Shown: positions 11,201-21,012, counted from the stretch's first letter. The stretch is DNA of 64,000 nt from Phytopseudomonas argentinensis (GCF_900113905.1 NZ_FORC01000001.1:1424060-1488059); one strand, 5' to 3'. Notes: generated from the letters alone by a model not told the origin. A program made the numbers and translations.

Positions 11201-11986
11201 CCCGCCAGTAACTTCAGAGTCGGCTTTGGGGGCAACCCATTGTTCAAGGCCAGTGCGGATACCGCAGGCACTCAGCGTCAGGCAATCACATCGGCACCAA
11301 GCCTGGTGGCGCACCCTACTGGGGTAGGCTATCTGATTGTCTTCGGTACAGGCCGCTTCTATGACACTGGAGACAAGGAAGGCGACAAGAGCATGTCGCA
11401 AAGCGTCTATGGTATCTGGGACAAGGAAACGCTGGGCGAGATCGCCAGCAACCCCAATATTTCTCGCTCGACCCTGCAGGCACAGACAATCACCAACACC
11501 ACTACGGTCAGCGCCGATGGCAGCAGCATTCAGGGTCGAATCCTGAGCAACAATACCGTGCGCTGGCAGCCAGCACAGAACGGCCAGGGTGGAACGCTCC
11601 CGGCCCAGAATGGCTGGTACCTCAATCTAGTACAGGCAGACGGCGAAATGATTGTGGAGAACATGTCCCAACTGGGCCGTACAATATTTTTCCAATCATT
11701 GCTGCCCAATGACGATCCTTGTGGCGATGGTGCAGCCAACTGGACATATGCCATCAACCCATTTAGCGGCGGTAGAACAACACAAAAAGCATTCGATTAC
11801 ACGCCAACCACGGACGTGGGTACTCAGGTTGTTTCTGCCGTGCGCCAAGATGGTGAGGGTGGCGGTACCGTGTCGCAGAACTCGAACAATATCTATCAGT
11901 ACTGCACGGGCCAGTCGTGCACCAACATATATCCGGACCCAACCAGCATCGGCCGTCAAGCTTGGCGTCGCACGGAGGAAAAATAA
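8234..11986 (+). CDS. pilY1: PilY1, tip-associated adhesin/calcium-binding pilus protein (copy 1)
   Basis: 1250 residues from ATG 8234; a TTG at 8222 overlapping the pilX stop would add four residues. Signal peptide ends near [12 protein letters not shown]. The N-terminal region carries a von Willebrand A-like MIDAS ([14 protein letters not shown], Asp about 53), and the long variable N-terminal half ends at [32 protein letters not shown]. The C-terminal half is the conserved PilY1 beta-propeller, with an RGD at about 710-712 ([10 protein letters not shown]) and a calcium loop [15 protein letters not shown] at about 948-962. PilY1 sits at the pilus tip, counteracts PilT retraction in a calcium-dependent way and mediates adhesion/surface sensing. 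Base composition is clearly more AT-rich than flanking housekeeping genes. pilE overlaps its TAA by one base. Confidence 0.93.
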   Translation: MMSHSKLNSGARSLSCALFGITLLHGANSYAAVSQSPLSLTIGVPPNMLLTLDNSGSMRWGFAPDSISGAGPARRGKSNSFNPIYYNPQATYLAPVSYDSNGREVRLQQSFTAARVNGYKNNLGTVDLSKDYKVNWTYEVNTGLPTDYGIANTDNRFARNSEADFAATVTISNSERGRAITQRNTASNITFTIVRDANNASACTASASHPDWLTDIQASCSRTASNTYKGTLQERGVPAYYYTYDANRQNCALANDDRYDGCYSISFVTSDTEKTNFANWYSFYRNRALATISAANLAFYDLSPSARLSWQSLAGCTSFDGRNNSCNSNAFQAFSSQHKRSLYDWMQNISFSGGTPLQAAMKRAGEFYRTDTPWQKTPYASSGNTTANTYACRASYHIVMTDGIWGDTVKPDTNYNHDSKNIDLPDGKKYSGQAPFNDTSEDTLADLAMHYWATDLRPNLANKVPAYVPFKSGTETSDYWDPRNDPATWQHMTNFVMGLGLTQSLSATGLPWEGSTHTGAGYDALKRGTGSWPAVTNATGKVYDLWHAAINSRGDFFSVDSPEAMVQAFADILSRIADRKSTAARPAINSGQVSSEENGDTSVKTVSYQTSYASDDNWSGDVKRFEKKWNATTNSMETTEVWSAKTNAPGPAARRIKIAGSDNSGLADFNLTNAGSASYSGTTLASYLNRDPENANAVDTKAAARISYLRGDRTGEGSTFRRRSGVLGDFYSSTPAVVLNTPRYLEQFTNRLEGNTAYTDFKQSIANRTPRVYVGGNGGMLHGFNATSGVEEFAFIPSAVFPKLNKLTGSNYSHEFYVEGSPVVADVYTGTEWRTILVGTLKAGGKSVFALDITTPGHEKLLWQFDESSITDSNAVKLGYTFSQPTIARLHTGKWAVVFGNGYESAGNSNGKAALFIVDAMDGSLVRSLEVQGTNGVANGLSTPKLGDYNGDGTADYAYAGDLQGNMWRFDLLRSNRDVTAPFKVTNNVPASNFRVGFGGNPLFKASADTAGTQRQAITSAPSLVAHPTGVGYLIVFGTGRFYDTGDKEGDKSMSQSVYGIWDKETLGEIASNPNISRSTLQAQTITNTTTVSADGSSIQGRILSNNTVRWQPAQNGQGGTLPAQNGWYLNLVQADGEMIVENMSQLGRTIFFQSLLPNDDPCGDGAANWTYAINPFSGGRTTQKAFDYTPTTDVGTQVVSAVRQDGEGGGTVSQNSNNIYQYCTGQSCTNIYPDPTSIGRQAWRRTEEK

Positions 11987-12438
11987 TGAGTCTTATAGGC
12001 AATCTTCGACGCCCCATGGGCAAAGCTCGGCACGCTGGCTTCACCCTGATCGAGGTAATGGTTGTCGTCGCAATCATCGGCATACTGGCGGCCATTGCCT
12101 ATCCGAGTTATACCGAATACGTACAACGCGGTAATCGTACAGAGGGCCAGGCGTTACTGAGTGATGCGGCCGCTCGCCAGGAGCGCTATTACAGCCAGAA
12201 CAATACCTATGTCACGGCTGCGGACGACATTGGAAAATTAGGAATGAATCTTTCAAACAACAGATCGGCTACCGGAAAATATGTCTTTTCCGTAGGTAAG
12301 GTTGATGGTGACGGCGGTTATACCCTTACAGCCACCCAACAGTTCAGCGATACGAAATGTGGCAACCTCACGCTCACCGCGAACGGTGTCAAAGGAGCCA
12401 CCGCTTCAGGCGCCAGTGCGAGCGACTGCTGGCGTTAG
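11986..12438 (+). CDS. pilE: Minor pilin PilE
   Basis: 150 residues from the ATG at 11986, which shares its A with the pilY1 TAA stop (TAATG) and has GGAGGAA just upstream; longer in-frame starts lie inside pilY1. Leader [18 protein letters not shown] then [40 protein letters not shown], an archetypal pilin N-terminus. C-terminal cysteines (TKCGNLTL and SDCWR) form the D-region disulphide. PilE links the minor pilin complex to the major pilin. Last gene before the operon terminator. Confidence 0.93.
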   Translation: MSLIGNLRRPMGKARHAGFTLIEVMVVVAIIGILAAIAYPSYTEYVQRGNRTEGQALLSDAAARQERYYSQNNTYVTAADDIGKLGMNLSNNRSATGKYVFSVGKVDGDGGYTLTATQQFSDTKCGNLTLTANGVKGATASGASASDCWR

Positions 12439-12456
12439 CTCAATAATCTGCAACTA

Positions 12457-12483
12457 AAAACCGCGCCTGGCGCGGTTTTTTTT
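12457..12483 (+). terminator. Rho-independent terminator after pilE
   Basis: GC-rich inverted repeat AACCGCG / CGCGGTT around CCTGG, followed directly by eight T. It separates the pilus operon from the second pilY1. Confidence 0.88.
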
Positions 12484-12514
12484 GCCTACGATTTACCAGG
12501 TAAGCCCTTTCAGA

Positions 12515-12559
12515 AGGCATCACGTGGCGCTATTCGTATTTAATGAAACCGTGATGCCT
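12515..12559. repeat. Inverted repeat upstream of second pilY1
   Basis: Perfect 10-bp arms, AGGCATCACG at 12515-12524 and CGTGATGCCT at 12550-12559, 25 bp apart. No T tract follows, so it is not a terminator. It lies in the 222-bp gap between pilE and the second pilY1 and could be a regulator site or an RNA leader hairpin. Confidence 0.45.
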
Positions 12560-12660
12560 ATCGGCTATTTGAACGACGAGAGGTAGCTGAATCGGGCAGA
12601 ACTATCCGCGGTAGGTACGACCCTATACATGAGGAGCATGAGCAAGGGAGAGCCGGCTAG

Positions 12661-15600
12661 ATGAAGCGACTCACAGTCACCCGCTATGTTAAAACGCTGC
12701 GCTACGCCATGTTGAGCGTTGCGCTGTCGGGCGCCACGAGCAGCCTTGCAGCCGTTTCGCAGAGCCCGCTAAGCCTAACAGTGGGCGTGCCACCCAATAT
12801 GCTGCTAACGCTCGATGATTCGGGAAGCATGCGCTGGGGATTCGCGCCAGATGGTTTGAGCACCGAGTCCGCTACTCGCCGGGCCAAGTCCAGCGCCTAC
12901 AACCCGATCTATTACAACCCTAACGCCACCTACGCTGCTCCGGTAGTTTTTGATGCATCGGGCAACGAACAGCAACTGGCGACAACCTTCACCCAAGCCT
13001 GGCATAACGGGTTCAGGACGACAGTGGGCTCGACCAATCTGAGCGGCGCTGGCTATCGAGCCGCCTGGGACGTTCCCATAACCACGGCGCCAGGAAGTAC
13101 CAGCTACAACTACGGGGACGTCAGCAACTACGCTCAGCCGACAGGCACCGTCTCCAGACTGGCTGAAAACCCGAGCGCCGACTTCTCCGCGACGGTCGGC
13201 CTTGGCACGCTCTTCCAGACGCAGGTGACGTCGCCTGGCGGCATCCAATTCACCATTACGCCGGTCTTGATAGGCGTGCTCGGCTGCACGGCCACCGCCA
13301 GCTACCCGGGCATTTTTTCGGGCCTGACTGCCGATTGCAGCAGAACGGCCCTTGGCTACACTGCCACCCTGGTCAGGCGTCCGGTTCCGGCCTACTACTA
13401 CATCTATGATTCAAGCAGAGCCAGCAGTTGCACTACGAGCAACGACAATTGCTATGCCTTGCGCTTCGTTGGTAGCAACGAACAAGCTAACTTCGCAAAT
13501 TGGTACTCCTTCTATCGCAACCGCGCGCTGTCGACCATCTCTGCTGCAGCTCTGGCTTTCTACAATCTGTCGCCGTCCGTTAGGTTGAGTTGGCAAGGAT
13601 TGGGACGCTGCACTACCTTCGATGGCAGCGACACCACCTATTGCCGCAACAATGCATTCAAAGCCTATACACCCACTCACAAAGGTCAGCTCTATGTCTG
13701 GCTGCAGAGTATCGCCTTTGACCAAAGCACCTACTTGCCGGCAGCAATGAAGCGTGCTGGAGAGTTTTACAGAACGACGGTTCCTTGGCAGGCATTCCCC
13801 AACTCGACCGGAACCAACACGACTCAAAATACCTACGCCTGCCGCGCCAGTTACCACATCATGATGACCGACGGGCAGTGGAACGAAGCCGCAAGCGCGC
13901 CAAGCAATTTCCGGCATGATGCGGCATCCTTCACGCTCCCGGATGGCAGAGCTTTCACGCAACGCGCTCCTTATTACGACAGTACGCCCAATACGCTAGC
14001 GGATCTCGCCATGCACTACTGGGCCACTGATCTGAACCCCAGTCTCAGCAACAACCTGCCCGCCTACCTGCCATTCAAAAGTGGCGATACGACAGCCGAC
14101 TACTGGAATCCGCGCAACGATCCGGCGACCTGGCAACATATGACCAATTTCACTATGGGGCTCGGGCTGACACAGTCCCTTACCCAGAGCAATATTCCGT
14201 GGGGCGGCAGCACCTTTGCCGGAATTGGTTACTCGGCGCTTGAAGCCGGCGCAGCATGGCCTGCGGCAGCAGCCAATGCCACTGACGCCAATGTCTACGA
14301 CCTCTGGCATGCGGCAATCAACTCCCGTGGTGAGTTTTTCAGCGTCGACAGCCCTGAGGCCATGGTGCAAGCCTTCGCGGATATCCTGTCCCGCATCGCC
14401 GACCGCAAATCCAGTGCCGCCCGCCCGGCGATCAACTCTGGGCAGATAAACCCTGACCAGAGTACGACTCAAACAGTCTCCTACCAAACCTCCTACGCCA
14501 GTGACGACAATTGGTCTGGAGACGTAAAACGCTTTGAAAAGCGCTGGAACCCTCAAACCAATGCCATCGATACCGTGGAGGTTTGGAGCGCTAAGACCAA
14601 GGTCCCAGCCTGGGCGCAACGGCGAATAAAGATCGCAGCCCCGGTCACTGCCAGTAATAACGGGCTTCAGGACCTCACCTCCGCCAATGCGTCACTAAGC
14701 CAATACGCTGGCACTACGCTGCTCGCCTATCTGGCGAGAAATCCGGAAACCGGCCTCGTTGATAACTTGGCCGCCTCTCGTGTGGATTATCTGCGTGGCA
14801 ATCGGGCGGGTGAAGGCACCACGTTCCGTCGTCGCAGCGGGTTGTTGGGTGACTTCTACTCATCGAGCCCGGCCGTTGTAGCAGGGGCTCGCTATCTCGA
14901 ACAGTTCTCCAACCGCCTGGAGGGCAATACGGCCTACACCACCTTCAAAGCTGCCATCGCCAATCGCACTCCGCGCATCTATGTCGGTGGCAATGCCGGC
15001 ATGCTGCATGGCTTCAATGCACTTACGGGAGTCGAAGAGTTTGCCTTCGTTCCATCAGCGGTCTTTTCCAAACTGCACAAGCTGACAGGCTCCAACTATT
15101 CACACGAGTTCTATGTCGACGGTTCGCCTGTGGTTGGCGATGTCTATGACAGTGCTACCCGACAATGGCGAACCATTTTGGTCGGCACTCTCAAAGCAGG
15201 TGGCAAGTCCATATTTGCTATCGATGTCACCACACCTGGCAGCGAAAGGCTGTTGTGGCAATTCGATGAGAACAGCATCGCTGCGACCAACGCCGTGAAG
15301 ATGGGATACAGCTATTCGCAGCCCACCATCGCCCGTTTGCATAATGGCAAGTGGGGGGTGGTATTCGGCAATGGTTATGAAAGCGCGGGAAACACCAACG
15401 GCAAGGCAGCCCTTTTTATCCTCGATGCTATGCAGGGGACACTGCTCAGGAGCCTTGAGGTACAAGGGACAGTTGGCCTTGCCAATGGGCTGTCGACACC
15501 CAAGCTGGCCGATTACAACGCTGACGGCGTGGCCGATTATGCCTATGCAGGCGATCTGCAAGGCAATATGTGGCGCTTCGACCTACTGCGCAGTGGTCGT

Positions 15601-16419
15601 AACAGTACCACTCCGTTCACCACGACCGACGACAGCGACACTGCAGTCAGCGAGTTCAAAGTCGGTTTTGGCGGAAACCCACTGTTCAAGGCAACAGCCG
15701 ACAATGCCGGTACCCAGCGCCAAGCCATTACATCGGCGCCCAGCCTGGTCGCTCACCCGACTGGAACAGGCTATCTGGTGATATTCGGAACCGGCCGGTT
15801 CTTCGATGCGGACGACAAGGACGGCGACAAGAGCATGCCGCAGTCCGTCTATGGCATCTGGGACAAGCAGACCCTTGGAGAGGTCGCCAATAACCCCAGT
15901 ATTAATCGCAGTTCCCTGCAACAGCAGAGCATCACCAATACCCTGGTCGGCACCGCCACTGATGGCTCGACAAGGCAAGCCCGGGTGATCAGTAACAACA
16001 GTATTCGCTGGCAAGCGACCAATAACCTCCCTGCGCAAAATGGCTGGTATCTCAACCTGGTGCAGAGTGATGGCGAGATGGTTGTGGAGAGCATGTCGCA
16101 GCTCGGCCGTACGCTGACCTTCCAGTCCCTGGTCCCTAACAGTGATCCCTGCGGAGATGGTGCCAGCAACTGGAGCTATGCAATCAATCCCTCTACCGGG
16201 GGGCGCACCAATCAGCGTGCTTTTGATTATTCACCCAGCAGCAATGTCGGCACCGCCGTCATTTCCGGGGTAAGCCAGGGTGGTGAGGGCGGAGGAAGCC
16301 TGTCGCAGAATCCCGACGGTGGCTACCAGTACTGCACGGGCCAGGAATGCGTGACCATCTATCCGGATCCGTCCAGCGTCGGCCGTCAAAGTTGGCGACG
16401 GATCGAACAACTTCAGTGA
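12661..16419 (+). CDS. PilY1 paralogue (copy 2)
   Basis: 1252 residues; signal peptide ends near [12 protein letters not shown], and GGGAGA precedes the ATG. Architecture is the same as copy 1: MIDAS-like [19 protein letters not shown] (Asp52), a diverged N-terminal half, then a C-terminal propeller nearly colinear with copy 1 (for example [53 protein letters not shown]). The calcium loop is [15 protein letters not shown] at about 951, and the RGD position reads RGN (712-714). It stands alone after the pilE terminator, so it is probably expressed from its own promoter. No pilin genes follow. It could supply an alternative tip adhesin on the same pilus. Confidence 0.9.
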   Translation: MKRLTVTRYVKTLRYAMLSVALSGATSSLAAVSQSPLSLTVGVPPNMLLTLDDSGSMRWGFAPDGLSTESATRRAKSSAYNPIYYNPNATYAAPVVFDASGNEQQLATTFTQAWHNGFRTTVGSTNLSGAGYRAAWDVPITTAPGSTSYNYGDVSNYAQPTGTVSRLAENPSADFSATVGLGTLFQTQVTSPGGIQFTITPVLIGVLGCTATASYPGIFSGLTADCSRTALGYTATLVRRPVPAYYYIYDSSRASSCTTSNDNCYALRFVGSNEQANFANWYSFYRNRALSTISAAALAFYNLSPSVRLSWQGLGRCTTFDGSDTTYCRNNAFKAYTPTHKGQLYVWLQSIAFDQSTYLPAAMKRAGEFYRTTVPWQAFPNSTGTNTTQNTYACRASYHIMMTDGQWNEAASAPSNFRHDAASFTLPDGRAFTQRAPYYDSTPNTLADLAMHYWATDLNPSLSNNLPAYLPFKSGDTTADYWNPRNDPATWQHMTNFTMGLGLTQSLTQSNIPWGGSTFAGIGYSALEAGAAWPAAAANATDANVYDLWHAAINSRGEFFSVDSPEAMVQAFADILSRIADRKSSAARPAINSGQINPDQSTTQTVSYQTSYASDDNWSGDVKRFEKRWNPQTNAIDTVEVWSAKTKVPAWAQRRIKIAAPVTASNNGLQDLTSANASLSQYAGTTLLAYLARNPETGLVDNLAASRVDYLRGNRAGEGTTFRRRSGLLGDFYSSSPAVVAGARYLEQFSNRLEGNTAYTTFKAAIANRTPRIYVGGNAGMLHGFNALTGVEEFAFVPSAVFSKLHKLTGSNYSHEFYVDGSPVVGDVYDSATRQWRTILVGTLKAGGKSIFAIDVTTPGSERLLWQFDENSIAATNAVKMGYSYSQPTIARLHNGKWGVVFGNGYESAGNTNGKAALFILDAMQGTLLRSLEVQGTVGLANGLSTPKLADYNADGVADYAYAGDLQGNMWRFDLLRSGRNSTTPFTTTDDSDTAVSEFKVGFGGNPLFKATADNAGTQRQAITSAPSLVAHPTGTGYLVIFGTGRFFDADDKDGDKSMPQSVYGIWDKQTLGEVANNPSINRSSLQQQSITNTLVGTATDGSTRQARVISNNSIRWQATNNLPAQNGWYLNLVQSDGEMVVESMSQLGRTLTFQSLVPNSDPCGDGASNWSYAINPSTGGRTNQRAFDYSPSSNVGTAVISGVSQGGEGGGSLSQNPDGGYQYCTGQECVTIYPDPSSVGRQSWRRIEQLQ

Positions 16420-16535
16420 GAGGACCTCGCCTCCGCAAGCGGTGGATGGAGTCATGGCATCGGGTAGCGTTCATTGCCCGCTGCCCATCAAGCACTCAAA
16501 CAAAGGGACTGCTACTATCACCCCCCTGTCATTCG

Positions 16536-16567
16536 ATGCGACCAAATCGCCAGCATTGCGGTCGTAT
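16536..16567. promoter_or_regulatory. Imperfect inverted repeat before the FadR-type regulator gene
   Basis: ATGCGACC at 16536-16543 and GGTCGTAT at 16560-16567 pair with one mismatch and lie 27 bp before the regulator's start. Autoregulation is a guess. Confidence 0.3.
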
Positions 16568-16593
16568 GCCGATAACGAAACAACAACGGATCG

Positions 16594-17340
16594 ATGATGC
16601 AGGACAACCCGATTTGGTCGCTTCCCCCACGTAAGCAACGCAGCCGCCTGGCCGAAGACCTGGTGGCGAAGATTTCCCAGCACATGCGTGACGGTACCCT
16701 CAAGCGTGGCGAGAAGCTGCCGGCCGAGCTGGATATCATGCGTGCCGAAGGGGTCAGCCGTACCGTGGTGCGCGATGCGTTGTCGCGCCTGCAGGTGGCG
16801 GGCCTGGTGGAAACGCGGCGTGGCGTCGGCACCTTCGTGTGCGACATGCCGGCAGCGCCTGAACTGCAGCTTGGGCCGGCGACCATCAGTACCGCCGAGG
16901 ACGTGCTGGAGTTGCTCGAGCTGCGCATGAGCCTGGAGGTGGCGGCGGTCGGCCTGGCAGCGCAGCGGCGCACGCCGGAAACGCTGCAGGAGATTCGCGT
17001 GGCACTGGATGCCATCCAGCAGGGCGCCGTGCAGCTGCCGGCTGGCCTGCCGATCAGTGCGGACTTCCAATTCCATATCAAGATCGCCAAGGCGGCGGAC
17101 AACCCGCACCTGCTCGACATCATGAAGCACTTGGGCGCCAAGCAGATCCCGCGCAACAAGTTCAACTCGGCCTACAAGGCCCACGAGGATGGTGAGGCCT
17201 ACAAGGAAAACCTCAGCCTCGAGCACGAGATGATCTACGAATCGATTGCCCGTGGCGACGTCGACTGCGCCCGGGCGGCGATGCAGCTGCACCTGATCAA
17301 TAGTCGCGAACGCCTGCTCAAGGCCCAGCGCCGCGCCTGA
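16594..17340 (+). CDS. FadR-subfamily (GntR) transcriptional regulator
   Basis: 248 residues. The winged helix-turn-helix (about 10-80) contains LAEDLVAKISQHMRDGTLKRGEKLPAELDIMRAEGVSRTVVRDALSRL and the wing GLVETRRGVGTFV. The C-terminal FCD domain shows the metal/ligand pattern Asp-x3-His (ADFQFHIKIA), His in LEHEMIYESI and His in MQLHLIN. Regulators of this type commonly sense organic or sugar acids and control dehydratase/uronate operons. It faces the porin/ABC/dehydratase series on the other strand, of which it is the likely regulator. The ligand is unknown. Confidence 0.85.
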   Translation: MMQDNPIWSLPPRKQRSRLAEDLVAKISQHMRDGTLKRGEKLPAELDIMRAEGVSRTVVRDALSRLQVAGLVETRRGVGTFVCDMPAAPELQLGPATISTAEDVLELLELRMSLEVAAVGLAAQRRTPETLQEIRVALDAIQQGAVQLPAGLPISADFQFHIKIAKAADNPHLLDIMKHLGAKQIPRNKFNSAYKAHEDGEAYKENLSLEHEMIYESIARGDVDCARAAMQLHLINSRERLLKAQRRA

Positions 17341-17386
17341 CCCGGCTGCTCGTTCGACGCAGCCCTCGATGCCTGTCCCACAATGC

Positions 17387-17408
17387 AAAAAAGGCGCCTG
17401 CAGGCCCC
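17387..17408 (-). terminator. Probable terminator downstream of the porin gene
   Basis: Read leftward, a GC-rich palindrome (GCCTGCAGGC core) is followed by GCC and a run of six T. It lies in the convergent gap between the porin and the regulator gene. Confidence 0.5.
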
Positions 17409-17455
17409 GCATCCATCGATGCCGGGCCCGCGGGCGCCCGTCGCTGGCGGGGTGC

Positions 17456-18190
17456 TTACATGAAGTTGTACTGCACCCCGATACGCCAGCGCAGCTGACG
17501 ATCATCCTCGGTGGCACTGACCTTGATATCGCCGATCTCGAAGAACGGTGCCCAGGCCTTGTCCCACTTGTACTTCACGATCAGGTTCTGCTCGTAGTCG
17601 CTCTTCTTGTTGTCGTAGCGGATGTAGTCTGTCTCGAAGTGGATGTACTGATACTCATAAGACAGTTTGCCGGCCGGGGTGTAGCCCACCCACCCCTCGT
17701 AACGCTGGGTGTTGCGGTTGTCGGAGCCGCGATCCGGCACCTCCTCGTCGATGCGGTCACGGTTCAGCTTCAGGGCGTCGAAACGGTAGCGGGCGGCGAC
17801 GTAGAACTGGTCACTCAGCTTGTGGGTGTAGCGCACGCCGAACTTGTAGGTGGTGCCGTTCTCGTTGCTGTCCAGCTGGATGGCCGGTTGCCAGGTCGAT
17901 ACCGCATTGGGCTTGTACTGATAACTGGTGGTCAACTCGTGGCCGTTGGACACCGTGTTGTCGAAGGCGACGTCCTTGCGATCACCCGCGGTGCGGTATT
18001 TCAGCTCACCCTCGAAGCCCCAGCCATTGTCCATGCGGTATGACAGCTTGACCCGGTCGGCATGCATGCGGTCGTCGTCCAGGTACTGGTGGCGGTAGTT
18101 GATCGAGGCGCTGTCGGCCCATGCGCTGCCCGCGGCGGCAGTGGACAGCAGGCAGGCGAGCAGGCGCAGCGTGAGAGTTTTCTTGTTCAT
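17456..18190 (-). CDS. KdgM-family outer membrane porin (oligogalacturonate/acid-sugar channel)
   Basis: 244 residues from the ATG at 18190, with AAGAAGG upstream. The longer ORF would add 19 polar residues ahead of a clean signal peptide (MNKKTLTLRLLACLLSTAAAGSAWA|DSASIN). The mature part is about 219 residues of alternating aromatic/charged beta strands (INYRHQYLDDDRMHADRVKLSYRM, WAPFFEIGDIKV) ending in Phe-Met (QYNFM). Length and the IDYRHEY-like N-terminus match the KdgM family of small monomeric porins for oligogalacturonates and other acidic oligosaccharides. It is last in the leftward series, 226 bp after the ABC ATPase, and may have its own promoter. Substrate is inferred from family only. 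Confidence 0.8.
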   Translation of the reverse strand: MNKKTLTLRLLACLLSTAAAGSAWADSASINYRHQYLDDDRMHADRVKLSYRMDNGWGFEGELKYRTAGDRKDVAFDNTVSNGHELTTSYQYKPNAVSTWQPAIQLDSNENGTTYKFGVRYTHKLSDQFYVAARYRFDALKLNRDRIDEEVPDRGSDNRNTQRYEGWVGYTPAGKLSYEYQYIHFETDYIRYDNKKSDYEQNLIVKYKWDKAWAPFFEIGDIKVSATEDDRQLRWRIGVQYNFM

Positions 18191-18416
18191 CGTGACCTTC
18201 TTATTGTTTTCTATGGGTTGAGTTTGTGTTGCCCGGTTTTTGGGCAAAGCGCCGCCCTGCAGCGCCGTGCCCGCATGTTCGGATTCCAGGTAAAGCCACC
18301 GCGCAGGCGAGCCCGTGCCGCGAGCCCGAGGGCCCGTTTCAGAGGTCTTGCAGAAGGCGCGCTACGTCGCGGTGGGGCGCGTCAGGCGTTCACCTGAGCG
18401 CTCGGGTATTGCCCCA
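18191..18416. other. 226-bp non-coding gap between ABC ATPase and porin
   Basis: No gene seen. It contains a 6-bp inverted repeat, TTGCCC / GGGCAA, at 18229-18247 about 40 bp before the porin start. This may be a leader hairpin or operator. Confidence 0.4.
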
Positions 18417-19181
18417 TCAGGGCGGTGCGACGGCACCGATATCGCGGCTGGCATCGACCAGCAATTGGGTGTACGCATGCTCGGCACGGTTCTGCGCCAG
18501 CAGCGCGGTGTCGAGGGTTTCGACGATGCGCCCGTGCTGCATCACCGCCACGCGGTCGCAGAGGTGAGCGACCACGCCCAGGTCGTGGGTGACCAGCAGG
18601 TAGGTCAGGCCTTCCTGTTCGCGCAGGTCGGACAGCAGGTTGAGGATCTCCGCCTGCACCGACACATCCAGCGCCGAGGTCGGCTCGTCGAGCAGCAGCA
18701 CACGCGGCTCGAGGATCAGCGCCCGGGCGATGGCCACACGCTGGCGCTGGCCACCGGACAGCTGGTGGGGGTAGCGATAGCGAAAGCTGTCGTTGAGGCC
18801 GACCTTGTTGAGGATCGCGGTGACCCGATCACCGCGGTCACCGATGCCGTGCACGGCGAGCGGTTCGCTCAGGGCCGAGTCGATGGTGTGCCGCGGGTGC
18901 AGCGAGCCGTAGGGATCCTGGAAGACCATCTGCACCTGGCGGAAATGCGCCATGTCCAGCTTGTGGCGCAGACCGCGCCCGGCGATGCTCAACTGCCCTT
19001 CCCAGTGCCGGTACTGCCCGGCCAGGCAGCGCAGTACCGTGGTCTTGCCGGAGCCGGACTCGCCGACCAGGCCGAACGACTCGCCCTCTTCGACGCGCAA
19101 CGCGACGTCGTAGAGCACCTGGTTGCGCGCCGCACTGACGCCGAAACTGAGATTGAGTGAATCCACTTCGATCATGGCCAT
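18417..19181 (-). CDS. ABC transporter ATP-binding subunit, DppF/OppF-like
   Basis: 254 residues. Walker [18 protein letters not shown]-loop QMVFQDPYGSL, signature LSGGQRQRVAIARAL, Walker [14 protein letters not shown] and the switch His in LLVTHDLG. It is the second of two ATPases that power a family-5-type solute importer. Starts 10 bp after its partner and belongs to the same leftward operon. Shorter than most OppF because the C-terminal oligopeptide_HPY tail is minimal. ATG 19181 is used; ATG 19175 is an alternative. Confidence 0.9.
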   Translation of the reverse strand: MAMIEVDSLNLSFGVSAARNQVLYDVALRVEEGESFGLVGESGSGKTTVLRCLAGQYRHWEGQLSIAGRGLRHKLDMAHFRQVQMVFQDPYGSLHPRHTIDSALSEPLAVHGIGDRGDRVTAILNKVGLNDSFRYRYPHQLSGGQRQRVAIARALILEPRVLLLDEPTSALDVSVQAEILNLLSDLREQEGLTYLLVTHDLGVVAHLCDRVAVMQHGRIVETLDTALLAQNRAEHAYTQLLVDASRDIGAVAPP

Positions 19182-19191
19182 GGGTGCGTAC

Positions 19192-20031
19192 TCAATGGGT
19201 CAGCCAGAGGGGATCGCGCTGCAGGTTGGGCAGGCGCGGACGGGGTCTGTCGATGTTCGGCAATGCCGCCAGCAGGCCCTGGGTATAGGGATGCCTGGCG
19301 TTGTCCAGGTCGGCGGCATCCAGCGCCTCGACCACCCGGCCGGCATACATCACCAGCACGCGGTCGCAGAAGCTGCGCACCATGTTGAGGTCGTGGCTGA
19401 TCAGGATCAGGCCCAGGTCGCGCTGGCTGACCAGCTCGTCGAGTACGTTGAGCACCTGGCGGCGGACCGAGACGTCCAGCGCCGAGGTCGGCTCGTCGGC
19501 GACGATGATGTCGGGGTCGGTGATCACCATCATGGCGATCATGATGCGCTGCGCCATACCGCCCGAGACCTCGTGGGGGTACAGCCCGTAGACCCTTTTG
19601 GGGTCGCGGATGTGCACCTTGTCGAGCATGTCCAGCACCCGCTCGCGAGCGTCGGCATTGCTGGCGCGGTGGTGCGCCAGGTAGGCCTCGGCGATCTGCT
19701 CGCCCACCCGCACCACCGGGTTCAGCGAGTACTTGGGGTCCTGCATGATCATCGAGATGCGCTTGCCGCGAATGGCCTGCACCTGCTTTTCGCTGGCGGT
19801 GAGCAGGTCGATATCGCCCAGGCGCATGGTGTTCGCGGTGATCCGCGCGCTGGTCGGGTGCAAGCGCAGCAGGCTGCGCCCCACCGTCGACTTGCCAGAG
19901 CCGGATTCGCCGACGATGGCCAGCTTTTCGCGGCCCAGGCAGAAGGACACGTTGCGTACCGCATCGACCTCCTTGCGGCCGCTGGTGAAGCGTACGCAGA
20001 GATCGTCTACTTCCAGTTTGATGGCGGACAT
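19192..20031 (-). CDS. ABC transporter ATP-binding subunit, DppD/OppD-like
   Basis: 279 residues. Walker [18 protein letters not shown]-loop [12 protein letters not shown], signature [15 protein letters not shown], Walker [14 protein letters not shown], His in LISHDLNMV, and the C-terminal [28 protein letters not shown] typical of the oligopeptide/dipeptide subfamily. Partner of the adjacent DppF-like ATPase. Its start is 9 bp downstream of the DppC-like permease gene. Confidence 0.92.
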   Translation of the reverse strand: MSAIKLEVDDLCVRFTSGRKEVDAVRNVSFCLGREKLAIVGESGSGKSTVGRSLLRLHPTSARITANTMRLGDIDLLTASEKQVQAIRGKRISMIMQDPKYSLNPVVRVGEQIAEAYLAHHRASNADARERVLDMLDKVHIRDPKRVYGLYPHEVSGGMAQRIMIAMMVITDPDIIVADEPTSALDVSVRRQVLNVLDELVSQRDLGLILISHDLNMVRSFCDRVLVMYAGRVVEALDAADLDNARHPYTQGLLAALPNIDRPRPRLPNLQRDPLWLTH

Positions 20032-20040
20032 GGGGCCTCC

Positions 20041-20955
20041 TTATTCGCTGCGCGGATCGAGGACGTCGCGCAGACCGTCACCCAACAGGTTGAACGCCAG
20101 GCTGACCAGCATGATGGTCGCCCCCGGTACCGCCACCAGCCACCAGCACTCGAGCATGTAGCGACGCCCGGTGGAGATCATCGCGCCCCACTCCGGCAGC
20201 GGCGCCTGCGCGCCGAGACCGAGAAAGCCCAGGGCAGCGGCGGTGAGGATGATGCTGGCCATGTTCATGGTCAGGCGGATGATCACCGACGACAGGCACA
20301 TGGGCATGATGTGGCGCAGGATGATGCGCGACGACGAGGCGCCTTGCAGCTGCACCGCGACCACGAAATCGGCGTTGCGCAGCGACAGGGTTTCCGCCCG
20401 CGCCAGGCGCGCGATGGGCGGCCAGGAAGTCAATGCGATGGCGATCACCGCGTGCTCCAGGCCAGGGCCGAGAGCGGCGATGAAGGCCAGCGCCAGGACC
20501 AGGCTGGGGAACGAGATGAAGATGTCGGTGATGCGCATGAACAGCGCGTCGACGAAGCCACCGAAGTAACCGGAGATGGTGCCCACCAGCAAGCCGATCG
20601 GCCCAACGATGACGGTCACCAGAGCGATGATGTACAGGGTGATGCGCGAGCCGTAGACCAGTCGGCTGAACACGTCGCGGCCATACTCGTCGGTGCCGAA
20701 CCAGTGCACCGCGCTCGGCGCCTGCAGCGCATTGCCGAGGTTCTGCACGATGGGGTCGTGGGTGGCGATCCAGGGTGCGAACGCCGCCACCAGGAGCAGC
20801 AGTAGGACCACGCTGGAGCCCATCAGCGTCATCGGGTTGCGCAGCAGATGCTGCATCACGCGAACACTGCTCAGGCAGAACGCCTGGAACGCGGAGACCG
20901 GCGCCTGCACGTTCGCCCGCTTGATGGATGAAGATGAAGAGATGTTGGCAATCAT
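20041..20955 (-). CDS. ABC transporter permease, DppC/OppC-like
   Basis: 304 residues. A cytoplasmic N-terminal stretch, a first membrane helix ([20 protein letters not shown]), the family sequence [21 protein letters not shown], then five more helices. The EAA-type coupling loop reads [34 protein letters not shown]. Forms the membrane channel with the DppB-like subunit encoded two genes upstream. In most related operons dppB and dppC are adjacent; here a second binding-protein gene lies between them. Confidence 0.92.
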   Translation of the reverse strand: MIANISSSSSIKRANVQAPVSAFQAFCLSSVRVMQHLLRNPMTLMGSSVVLLLLLVAAFAPWIATHDPIVQNLGNALQAPSAVHWFGTDEYGRDVFSRLVYGSRITLYIIALVTVIVGPIGLLVGTISGYFGGFVDALFMRITDIFISFPSLVLALAFIAALGPGLEHAVIAIALTSWPPIARLARAETLSLRNADFVVAVQLQGASSSRIILRHIMPMCLSSVIIRLTMNMASIILTAAALGFLGLGAQAPLPEWGAMISTGRRYMLECWWLVAVPGATIMLVSLAFNLLGDGLRDVLDPRSE

Positions 20956-21012
20956 CGTATGCCTCCGTTACTCGATTCGGTGGGAGCCGGGCGCGCTACC
21001 GCGCCCGCTCAC

